DNA from: Gadus chalcogrammus
Taxonomy: Eukaryota; Chordata; Actinopteri; Gadiformes; Gadidae
Direction: 5' to 3'
Assembly: GCF_026213295.1 (NCBI RefSeq)
Contig: NC_079420.1
Location: forward strand, 13,180,374-13,244,373
Length of the DNA stretch: 64,000 bases
Below the pieces are notes generated by a model. The model did no database searches. It saw only the letters and a program-made list of their open reading frames with translations, and had not been told where the DNA came from. The first letter of the stretch is position 1, and each line of letters begins with the position of its first letter. Of the stretch, positions 47,101-58,200 are shown in pieces. The position numbers were made by a program, and so were the translations under genes.

Positions 47101-48144
47101 GTTCCTCCCAGTGACGTCATCTAGCTTTGGTTTGTCATAGTTTCTCTCCCGTCCCGTTTCTTTCTCTTGGCGGTGTGGCGGTGTGTTGGTCACGGTACGG
47201 TCCTCTCTCGGCCGCGCCTCATCCCTCTCCCAGACCTTGCCCGAAGGCTTTCCTTCTTTCTGCATCTCATTTGGATCGCTCCACAGATGCCCACCATTCC
47301 CTGTAGTCCCCATTTCCTCCCTGTCTTTGTCATCATCCCTCCTCATATTCTTCAGCATTTCCTTTCCTTGGACGGATTCTTCCTCTTTCTCAGTTTCTAC
47401 CTCTTTTCTTCTGTCTTTCTCTTTGCCAGCTATCTTTCCCCTCACCTCATCCTCTCTGCTGCCAGCTGGGGCGCTTATCTCTCTAAATGTACTCCGGTCG
47501 ACAGCCTGTCCTGTCTGTCTGCTGTTATCTACACCTTTATTTCCCTTGTCTCCTTCCTCACTTCCTTCTTTCTCTCTCTCTTTCTTAACGATTTTATCTA
47601 TCCCTCGCTGGTCTACTATTTTCTCTCTGCCTCTGTCCTCCAACGCCTTTTCCCAGCCTGGGTCTGTGTTTCCAGACACCCAATCTTCCACCTTGTCCAT
47701 TCCCCACTCTTCCCTCGTCCTATTCCTTGTCTCTGAAACTCTCGCCAAGCTCTGCTGTGGGTGGTTATCCTTACCCCTCTCTCGGTCCCTCGGTGTCGCC
47801 TCCTCTCCTCTCTCATTCTGGTTCCCTGTACAATCCCCACAGCTCCTTCTGAGCTGATCCACTGTGTCCTTCAGCCTCTGGATCTCCTTCACAATCTCGT
47901 CCAGATCCTTCAGCTGTTTGGGGAGCTGAACAGTGAGGGGCGGCAGGTGAACCCAGTAGGTGCACGTGTCCTGGTCCTGTCCACAGGTGCCCGCGGGGGT
48001 CAGAGTCACAGCACACGGGCCTTCAGCTCCCATAGTCCAGTGGAGGGCTGCCGGCTCTTCGTCCCAGCCTGCCGTGGTCTGTTGCAGGTAGGACACAAGA
48101 GTGAAACAGTATATGCAGAGTGCTGCTGCTGTTCGCCTCATCAT
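41127..48144 (-). CDS. fgl2: Fibrinogen-like 2 homologue with giant repeat insertion
   Basis: The start ATG at 48144 opens a signal peptide (ALCIYCFTLVSYL). The FGL2 N-terminal block follows: HLPPLTVQLPKQLKDLDEIV, a short coiled coil, then CGDC at 102-105, matching the CxxC that cross-links mammalian FGL2. A repeat region of about 1,600-1,700 residues then runs to 42748: Glu/Lys-rich, 15-residue repeats, Lys/Pro-rich, 13-residue repeats, pentapeptides. A phase-1 GT-AG intron (donor GTATGT, 41837-42747) joins exon 41127-41836, a complete C-terminal fibrinogen domain (CDMEHQGGGWTVIQRR, DNDRYPSGNCGAYYSSGWW, GIFWGTWH, MMIRPKGHEL). Human FGL2 is about 439 aa; this protein would be about 2,000. The reading frame shifts by -1 between 45948 and 45703. 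Either a one-base error in the A7 run at 45791-45797, a 137-bp intron (45749-45885) or frameshifting is needed. Both repaired lengths fit the downstream exon phase. Confidence 0.82.
41837..42747 (-). other. Intron before the fibrinogen-domain exon
   Basis: AT-rich, with a short (AT)n at about 42547-42562. Donor is GTATGT, acceptor is CCTATAG. Phase 1 continuity gives SSK-L-PRAPRDC. Confidence 0.85.
43017..43250 (-). repeat. 15-bp coding minisatellite (NPDLR/NPELR pentapeptides)
   Basis: About 15 head-to-tail copies of a 5-residue unit, NPDLR drifting to NPELR, SPELR and SSELR, inside fgl2. The unit length is a multiple of 3, so copy-number change keeps frame. Confidence 0.95.
43251..43745 (-). 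repeat. Degenerate NPGHT/NPGQS pentapeptide array
   Basis: Glycine-proline pentapeptides such as NPGHT, NPGHS, NPGQS and NPGDD make up this 0.5-kb part of the fgl2 repeat region. They are more diverged than the flanking arrays. Confidence 0.85.
43828..44625 (-). repeat. 39-bp coding minisatellite (NPGSKTTPRPGGT), about 20 copies
   Basis: Twenty near-identical 13-residue units with sense NPGSKTTPRPG(G/D)T. The G and D variants alternate in an ordered way over the 5' half of the coordinates, suggesting a 78-bp higher-order unit. The unit is rich in Thr and Pro, like a mucin stalk. Confidence 0.95.
46250..46990 (-). repeat. 45-bp coding minisatellite (SGLVPQRKPETKTPR), about 16 copies
   Basis: Sixteen 15-residue units with the consensus SGLVPQRKPETKTPR, degenerate at both array ends (RFGLVPQ..., SEIQNH..., YGLITQ...). 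The array lies in the upstream frame of fgl2, before the frame shift. Confidence 0.95.
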
Positions 48145-51100
48145 GTCTGCAGTACGCAGACCAATATAAGAAATGGATAGGGAGAGACAGAGGGACAGGA
48201 GCGTAGAGATGAAGAGGGTTGGTGGGGAGGGGGGTGCTGAGAGTGTGGGAGGATGCAGAAAAAAGAAAACACCCACCTCTGTTTGTGAGAGTCTGTGATA
48301 GTATGAAGGAAGGTTGGGGAAGCAGAGAGAGAAAGAAGTGGGGAAATAGAGAGGGGTGTGTAGACATGATAAAATTGCGTCAGAGAGTGTAGGATGAAAG
48401 TAAAACGATTTTAAAAATTGGACAATCAAATCTGTTGAAAACAAGTTGTAGTTTGATATACATTTATTGATATATTTCAGGTAAGACACAAGATTTAATA
48501 TTTAAACAAGATGTGGCATATATTTTAAACGTATCTAATTCTTACCAATACCCTAGTATTTATCAGACTAATCAAAGAGCATAATGGTGTAATACGTTCT
48601 CATTCCATGATGTCATATTAAACCCATATTATAGCTCATTGTTAATCACGTCTGTTTGCAGTATGTGACAGTGCTTTGGCAGGCCCGTCCCACGTTTCCT
48701 GTCAATAAGTTGCAGACATATGAGGATCAGATGCGATGGGTCAAAATATGCATTGGAAGCACAATATCGTCGGCTTGGTGAGGAGCCAAGGGTATGTTGT
48801 GGTTTTCTCTTGGGAGATATGAATATAATGGTCCTTATTCATTGTGGGGGTGGTTGTTGTTCTGCTTGTAGATAGAGACACCGTGAGGAAGCAGGATCAT
48901 CTGTAGTGACTCTCTCTGAGACATCTGCCACTCAGATTCAACAGCAAGTCTGAGCTCATTTGCCATCTTATTAAACATACTTTTCAGGGACTTTTAAAAC
49001 CCACATTTGCCGTGACCAAAATAGCAGCTCTCTCATCTTTAAATGCCACTCTGCCAGACTTTGGAAGTAAAGAGACCATCCTGCGAAATGACACACTGTA
49101 TGGTTAGGTCTAAGGTGGATTGTTCAAGATAATCCATGCATTGCATAAAAACCAAAGACTCATCAAGGTTATAATTAAGTGCTGGATAACAGACATTGGT
49201 TTATTTCATTGTTTGATTGGCTGTCTCCACATGACAAAGGAAAACATGGATAGAATAGAATAATAAATTCATAATGAATTGCAAAAATGTCCTATTTATA
49301 TATACAAAGATTGTAAGAGCTAATATTTTGATCACATCTACCCCACTCAGAGCAAATCCAAGTGCAGAGATCCTGTTGCTTACAATACAAAAGGTGGCTC
49401 TGTATAAGTTCACATCTGTTTATATCTGTAACAGCAGTCGTAGCTTGGTGTTGCGCCACACTGTTCAGGCAGTGGTCCGCTTTGACGTTGGCCAACTGTT
49501 GCCAGGGACGGGAAATAACCCAGGCGCTCACCTGCCATCGGGAAATAGTGTGAGAGAAATGTTTACACCCGCAAGAGACTTGTGTCGAAAAAGCTAGGCC
49601 ACGGTGATTGATTATTACCGAAGAACATCTCCACTAAGTATAATCTCCAAGGCATTAGCCGGTCCGCCACAACAACACACCCACCGACAGAGTGTTCTGC
49701 TGAGGTCATGGGTACGTGAAGTGCCCTTCAGAGCTCCACATTACCACGGCCGTTGAGAGGTGGATGGCAGCAGACTCTGAGCTGGCGTTTTACGATCCGT
49801 TCCACTGCATTGTGAGAGGAGCGCACGGTGTTGCATTTGATAATGTCATCTCTAATGGAGCCATCCATTTATGGGCAACTACTTTTTTTGAAGTCCTCTT
49901 GTGAAACAATGTTTTGAATAAGCGCAGTAGGCTCCTCCGGCCCACTAGCTACCAAGTCTTGTGTAAACACGCAACGCTTTTTCCATGGCGGGTTGAACAA
50001 ACATCTGAGCATCAGTCTGACTGTCTGGGCTCTCCGCCGCCCCCCCCCCCCCCCCCCCCCCCCGTCTCCATGCACATCATGCAGCGCAGCCCTCTTCTCC
50101 TCCTCGAGTCTGGGGAGAGCATAGGTGTCCCGTTCCCTGGTGGACCAGAGTCAGCACATGTGCTATAGCGTCGCTAACACACAGAGCTGCATCAGACAGG
50201 CTAAAAGGGTTATTATCGGAATCAGAATTCAGATAAAAAAGATCATAGTTCTTAGAGGGGGAGATTTATTTCTTTAGTAGTCGAATTTAATAAACTTAAT
50301 CTCACACAGACATACATGCCCTCTACATTTCATAAACCCATAAATTGGCCATTAGTTTAATATTTTTCTGTAGATAATTAGACGTTACACATATCTAACA
50401 CATCAAATCTATCAAACGGAGAGGGACCAAGTGTCCCTCACATCTGGATGGAATTTGAGACGGTCATCAGCAGATAACATGAGGTCCAGTTTCTCTTCCA
50501 AAAGACTGGAGTTCATTAACAATTTGTTGTTCGATAATTCTTGACACACAATTTGGTCAAGGATGGATAATAATTAAATGATGTGTTCGTTTAAGTCACC
50601 CCTTGGAATGGCACGGAACAGGACCTGTCATCAAAAGGGGTCTTTGCCCCCTCAGTTGTATTTTTTGCCCCTCTGTTTAAGCTAATGTATCTATAGAAAG
50701 ATAGCAAAACAACAGTTAGTGGCGGAGATACATTTGACTATCGCTTAGGCTGTTATTACAAAACAAAAGCCTTTAACAGCTGATTCCACACGCCTCCCCC
50801 TGCTATCCCCATGGTGATAAATAACGAAAATGTTTAGCACTCTGCTAGTGCTATATAGACGCTTTGATTTATAGCAAAAAAAATTGGGGATTTTGAAACT
50901 GTAGCCTTATGCTGTTGTTATTTAGCCTTTCCGAGGCTATGCGTGGTCAATCCAGCAATTATATTTTATGAAAAAAAATGCACCTTCTCAAAATGAAGTC
51001 ACTCAATCCTGGCGCAGGGCCAGCATGGGACGCTTGAGGATCTAGGAATCAAGAGAAGTGATGGGTATAACTTTGAGGAACATCTTTGCATGTGCTTGTG

Positions 51101-52236
51101 CGTGCGTGCCTCCTTGTGTGTGCGCGTGAATGCGTTTTATCTCCCGTTTTACATTAGCAGTTTACCCTTATTTTACCCTAAACGCACATGAGATACGACA
51201 AATGGAAAACAAAGTTCCATCTGTTAACAACTTGCCGTAATAGTTGGTGCATTGCAAGATAAGCGCTCCCATCCTACCATGGCAAAGTCCACGGGCGCTC
51301 AGATCCGGTGAATTTACAGAGTTTGTGCATCCCCGTGTCCGCGCTGAGCTTTCCCGCGCAAACAAAGTTGCAAATACTTGCGCGTCTAGATCGCATTTTA
51401 GAGAAACAATGCCTCTAAATATTATTTCATTTATCGATAGGCTACTATTTACCTATATAAAACTAACATACAAAAATAAAAATTGCTTGCTAGTTGAATG
51501 TCTCATTATCAATATTAGGTGTCATACACACACACACACACACACACCGACGACATGAATAAATAGCTATTTTAGAGCAAGCCACTCTCAGCCCGGCTAA
51601 ACTATGTACACAAAAGTTGTCAATATTTGGCAGGCAGCGTTTTCCACGGGGAGTAAGTAAATATTTGTGATAACACCATCACACATTTAGTATTTGGGAA
51701 CGAAACAGCCGACTAGTGCGATAGATATAGATAAATAATAGGTGACTTCCGTGTAAAACAAATGAGAACGTAATTTCACCACTATACTACCACCTAGTGG
51801 TATGTTTGAGCGATATTAAACCGTTTTTGTTACACTTATCATCGTGTAGCCCGTTAAAACATAGCACACGATACGATTCAAACATAACCTTGAAGCTCTG
51901 ACATTAATTAACCAACCATTTGAACGGAGACCAATTTGGCCTATTCCGCCTGGATCTATAGTTCGCCTTCATCGCAACAATGAATAACAGCGAGGCTGTT
52001 ATGTCACATTAAATCAAATTAACCGACCAGCTCCTGTTTGCTGTTATGTTGTATCACTATCGATTCCCACGGCAACGTTTCCTCTCATAATATAGTAAAC
52101 AATTGACTAGGTTAATCTCCCTCCCCCATCCTGCGCACTGATACCTGCGTCCTCCATAGCAGAGAACACGGAGCCCCGCCTCGCACGTCTCTCACGCACT
52201 AGTTACGTCTGACCGTAAAAAATAGAAACTTCCAAG
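48145..52236. other. 4.1-kb intergenic region, fgl2 to rsbn1l
   Basis: This divergent spacer holds both promoters. A run of about 23 C (50041-50063) and a short (CA)n (51528-51547) are the only clear repeats. Two plus-strand frames near 49716 and 51244 lack recognisable similarity. Confidence 0.55.
50041..50063. repeat. Poly(C) tract
   Basis: About 23 consecutive cytosines, able to form G-quadruplex or i-motif structures. Its length in the assembly is probably unreliable. Confidence 0.9.
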
Positions 52237-55200
52237 ATGGCTGAGTCCGTGGACTCCATGCATTTCGCAGCAAATAGCAAAACAAATTCCCCTAAACCCT
52301 TGATACCTAAACGGCCGCCCGAGAGCAGGCCACAGTCTTCCAGTGATATTTACTCACCACCCTCAAAGAAAGTCCGAATCGAGGAGAAGAGCTTGAAACA
52401 CAAGAAACTAAACGGAGATGTCTGCGCAGGGGAAAAACACAACGGGAAGCAGAGTTATGGAAGCCCAGCGAAATGGAGTTTCGGCCCGGCCAAGGCGAGC
52501 AACTCCAGCGCGCCAGCTCCCGCTCGAAAAATATTCAAGATCAGCAACTTCCTTGCATCGCCCCATAAAGTAAAAAAGGCAAAAGATAAACGGCATAAAG
52601 ATAAGGACCAAACCTTACAAACGCAGAGTTCCCCTATCGCTATGGAGAAAGTGAGCCCTGCTAGTTGCCATACAAAGACGGAGAACGGTGACGTGCAAGT
52701 GTTTAAAAAAGGTAGGGGAATACGAAAATAATCATTTAAACATTATCACCAGTTGCATTAGAATGTTATTAGTGAGGTAGTTGGAAACAAAATGTCACAT
52801 TAATAAAGTTAGTTAATATATCGTTAGAAAGCTTGATATAGCCCAATGTTGTTAGGCCCAGTAGCACACGTGGGGGTGTTTGGGCTTCAGTTAACGGTAG
52901 TTTGCCATTGATTACATTGCAATTTACTGTTGTTCTCTCTCTCTCAGAACATCGCGTTAAAGACAACGAAAGAGACAAGAAAAAAGAGAAGGATAAGGAG
53001 TTAAATCATAATTTACCTGTGAATGACATTGGCAGTGAGAATGGAGAAGTGATTTCACAGCAGAAAGGTATGGATAACATGCAAACTTCCAATGTATTTA
53101 TTTTATGTATATCAATCATGTAGATATTTTGTATAGTAATAGCATAGTTATTCCCATAGTAACAAGGCGTTGCATTAATGTGAAACATACTGTACCTATT
53201 CTGTTCTCAGAGCCTGTTGAGTCGAAGGAGATACTTCAACCCACGTCGGAAGAAGAGATGCTGCTTAAGAAACTGAAGAAGAAGAAGAAAAAGAAACACA
53301 AAGATGGTGAGCGGGAGAAGACCAGGCACAGTCGCCCTAAAATGTACCACCGGTCGAGTCAGACGGTTTGTGCCGGTGTCTCTCTTGAATTACCAGACTT
53401 CCTAACCAAGATCAACGGAAACAGCAGCAATAGCTTACGGCACAACACAGCCGCCCCACACCAAGACCACCTCCTGGACTCTGCCCTGGCTCCCACTGCC
53501 GCCATGGCGCAGGAGAGGCTGGGCTTCAGCCCTCCTCTTCAGTGTGCCCCATCGTCATCACCGGTCCTGGAAGGCTTGGAATTTGCCCGTCTGATCCACG
53601 TGGAGCAGCAGGCGAACGGAGGGGCGTCGGTGGCGCACACCTACACAGAGCACCTGGCCCACCTCTCCCCGGCTGAGATGCAGCGCTTTGCGCAGGAGTT
53701 TGTCACGCTGTCCTTCAGCGAGGACCAGGACCAGGCGGCACACTTTGTCATGGGAATCATTCACGGAGCAGCGTCCTACCTCCCAGACTTCCTGGATTAC
53801 TTCTCCTACAATTTCCCCAACTCGCCGGTGAAGATGGAGGTCCTCGGCAAGAAGGACATCGAGACGACCACCATGGCAAACTTCTGCTCTCAGGTGAGTG
53901 TTTGTTGTTGTTGTTGTTTGGGTTGGGAGCTTTGCTGTCTACAGGAGGACCTGAAAGCACCTATGTTAAGAACTTCTATCACAGTAACAATCTCAAAGGG
54001 CTTCCGGGCAACCCCTTTACACCCCCAAAGGTTAGGGAAAACTACCAGTATGCAAGTGAGGAAACCATGAGAAGAGGCATCCCTCCTTCTCGGGAAGGTC
54101 GTGAGCGCAGTAGGTGCCAGAGGGGCTGAACTGTTGTAAACAACATGGAGCAGCCGGGTCACAGACAAGAACATGCAGCTACAACCACCACAGGGGACTT
54201 CATCAGCACAGCACAGCCCTAGAACAGAGCTAAGAGCTGGAGACCGGGAGAAGCAGCACCACAGTGTGAGATGTGATGATGAAGAGCACAGGGAGCCTGT
54301 AGGGAGCCAATATCCGTCAGGAGCAGCAGTTGGCTATAGCTGGCATACAGGTCGCTGAAATCTTGAACGAGGAGGGGAGGGTCACTGCAAGGGGCCAAAT
54401 CAGATGTTACAAAAACAAACCTCTTAAGTCAACCTGACTGATTACAGCGGGACAACGTGATTGACAAGGCGCTCCATAAGGGAGCACTCGTAGACAACTT
54501 TTCGGATTGATAAGGCCCTGAGTTGTTAACATCAACAACAACAACAACAACATTATCACAAACACTGATATGCATCCATCCCTGCTTACAGATATAGCAC
54601 TGCTATAACGCTGGGCCAGACTTTCATCCCAAGGATGAAACACGCATTATTTTTTTTTTACCTTGTTAACTAATTTCCTTCCAAACATACTGTTTTGATC
54701 TGACAAAGTCTGTGATGGTGTGCATACCATTAGAAATGCTAATACAGTCAATGACATCATTGGGACGTCCTCCAAATACTCCCACCAAATACAAATCCTG
54801 ACTGTTGAATCAACACACCTGGCTCATTGGTCCTACTCCCTACATGGAAATTTGTCACGTTAAAAAATAAACAATGCCGCTTGTGCATGGTGTGGGCTGG
54901 TGTCTTAACGTTTAACAAAGAATGGTTCAGCATTTAACCATATGTGTCGTGCTAAGGCTTATGGTGACAACAACCATGCTCTACAGAACCAATGATGAAA
55001 ATAACAAGATGTCAACTTTTGAAACTTTCATGTGAGAGAATTTCTGTCTTACTATTTCGATAGTAAGGCTAATATATGTGGATAGAAAGTGGTACAAATC
55101 GAGGACTCGCAAGTGATTATTTATTTACACAATCATTTAATAACCCTTAGGCACCATCAACGTATAATAAACACACTTTCTAAAAAAAAAAGAGGCAAAG

Positions 55201-58200
55201 AATAAAATGCAGACTGAGCGTTGTGTGGCAGTGGCCACTAGTAGAGTGCAAAGAGCTGTCGAGGTCCGCAGAATGAATGTCTTTCCGACTGGGTCACTGT
55301 GCCGTCCCGCCTCAGCTGTCTCTTGTGTTCCCGTGGGGCAGGTGAAGCGGACCTACTCCCAGGGAACGTACCGCGCAGGGGCCATGAGGCAGGTCAGCCT
55401 GGTGGGGGCTGTGGACGAGGAGGTCGGGGATTACTTCCCAGAGTTCATCAGCATGCTGGCGGACTCCCCCTTCTTGGAGGTTTGTGCTCTTTAACGTCTC
55501 GACAGAGTACGGGACGCGCCCACACTGATAGCAGCTGCTAGGGTTGTGCTGAAAAAGGCCGCTGGCGGTGAGCCTTCCAGATGCAGACGTCCAAGAATAA
55601 ACACTGACAGCAAACCATTTATTTTTGAAAACCTTAGTAGGACAATTGCATTACCACCTCTAGGTATGAATGCACGATAGGTATCGGTCCAAAACACGAT
55701 GTGCTGGTAATGGGATATTTGTATTGAATTATGTAATGTTTTGTTCCCATAATTAATGCACCTGAGTAAACCACACGTCGTAGGCTAGATCAGGGAGCAA
55801 AACATGTCTGCAAACATGTCGTCGCTGATTTGGTTATTCACTGTCACAGAGGACGACAGCATGAAGGTTATTGCCAACACATGTTCAGCTAGGGTTCAAA
55901 GAGGAGGGAAAAAGTGTAACATTTTTTACCAGAGATGCAAGAAATACCCCAAAACTTTCGCCCAAAGTACACATTGAAGGCCAGTTGAACCTTCATGATG
56001 CACAGTATGTGCATTATGCCCACACCAGCGCTCCACTCGCCATACGGTGGTTCACTTGCTTTTCCGAGTTGTAGAGCTAGCGTGATAATCCCTATTAAGT
56101 GATTTGAATGTTATACCCATTGGGGAACAAAATATGGCTCTGTAGGGAAGCGCTCCTGACAGACAGCTTTTCTTAAAAGGCCGGTCTCATCGCTAGGAAC
56201 ATAGGACTTATACTGTTGATCGCACCTAAAGTTCCCAGCAGCAGATTGCTGTTAATGGGAACTTGAATATCTGTTGTTTTATCTTTCTAACAATATGCAA
56301 CTGCATGAATTTATTTTTGGACCATTTAATTATGCATCAATCATGTTTCAAACTTGCTTTACAAATACTCGTTTAATTGAGTACACGTTTGCACAGTTGA
56401 ACATGATGTTGATGTAAGTGCTTTGCATTGTCAACTGCAACAGGTTGTTTATCATTATAAGTGCTTCTGTTGGTTGGTCACAAACCACAGGTTATTAACT
56501 TTCCGGTATTGGCCATGAGAAGCAGTTAATTATCGGTTATTGGTCTCGGTTGAAACAAGTCCATATCGTGGATCCCTACTTATAAGAGATGATGGTTTAT
56601 GTACTTCTTTCAACTATTTAACTATACTCTTAACACTGTCTAATACTGTTCTCAAAACTACACTAAGGGTTACTGTACTGCAATATTGTACTTGGTAGGT
56701 AATTGTGTAGCTACTGCATCAGACATGTCAAGTTTCCATGGCTGTGTGAATGTGTGGTGCTATGTATATGATCTGTGGCTTGTTGTTGACGTTTCTGCAG
56801 AGGACACTGCCCTGGGGCACCTTCTCAAGCCTCCGTCTCCAGAGCCCCACGGAGAGCGACGACGGGCCCATCATGTGGGTCCGACCTGGAGAACAAATGA
56901 TCCCAATGGCAGACATGCCGAAGTCCCCCTTCAAGAGGAAAAGGTGGGCAATTAACGATTTGACAAGCTGTCCAACCGGTCTTTGAATAAGTTATGAATA
57001 GAGTTGAGGTTATTTGTGCTCAGCTGCTTTCCTATAGGATGTCATCAAAGCCATGATAGGATAAATAATACAATTGATCTCATCTTGTGTCATTCTTGTA
57101 CACTCTTGAACATTCCTGGCTTTCCTTTGAACATGTGTAGCAGATCCACCAATGAGATAAAGAACCTGCAGTACCTGCCGCGGGCCAGCGAGCCCAGGGA
57201 AATGCTTTTTGAGGACCGGACCAGAGCCCACGCCGACCACATCGGCCAGGGCTTCGAAAGACAGACCACAGCCGCCGTGGGCGTCTTAAAGGCAGTCCGC
57301 TGTGGAGAGGGGTAAGTGCCTGATGCCTTGCCCAAAGTGAACCCCTGTGTTTATGTGGATTTTTTTTGTGGCAGGGATCTTTTGAGTCTTACCCATGTTG
57401 GTTTTTCATACAGCGGTGATGGGCCGGCCCGGATCACCAAAGATGTGGTGTGCTTCCATGCCGGAGATTTCCCTGATGTGGTCATGAGGCTACAGCTCGA
57501 CCTCCATGAACCGCCGCTGTCTCAGGTAGGCCTCACAGCTCAACCTAGTAGCATCTTATTTGCCACACTAACCGCAGGGTACACCTCAAGGTGCCTTATT
57601 CAGTCCCTCCAGGATTTCGCGGGCCTCTTTTGAGATTGTTGCGGCCTAAAATGCCTGATGTTGTGTGAGCTTTTCCAAAAAGTTGCGATTAAAGTTGCAG
57701 TGTTTTTAATGTTTTTGTTGCGATTACAGTGCGAGAGGAAGTGAAAGTTGCGATAAAAGTTGTGATTTTCTGCACAACTTTTGCTGCAATTTTCCCAGAG
57801 TAATTTGTTAAATATTAAGTTATTACTGAAAAAAACATTAATTAACAGAAGAAAAACACTGAGAAATGGTCCTATGAATAATTGATTCTTTTCGCGCTGG
57901 CTATTGACTTGGATGCAACTGCCTGTGTCATAGTGATAGCCTCTTCGTCTGACGTCCTTCCTGAAGTTCTGTAGTTATGTTTCGCGGTGGCAAAATGCTT
58001 ATCAATGGAAGATTTCCACTTATGTACCACCACAATATTGCATGCAGTGCAAAATAATTTCCCACCGCTTTCATGTAGAATACCAGGATACTGCTTTTAC
58101 AATTTACAATTAGGGCAGTTAGCAGACGCTTTTATCCAACGCGGCTTACATCGTTAAATATACACATTGACACACAGACGGCAGAGTCAACCATGCAAGG

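Noticed and set aside
47167..47857. Plus-strand Ser/Leu-rich frames opposite the fgl2 Glu/Lys-rich region
   Set aside because: Antisense shadow of GAA/AAG-rich coding sequence.
42810..48144. Two separate genes (a Pro-rich protein and a Lys-rich protein) instead of one fgl2
   Set aside because: The second frame has no promoter-like gap or good start, both parts share amino-acid style, splice phase into the fibrinogen exon fits, and FGL2 hallmarks sit at both ends. The frame break is better explained locally.
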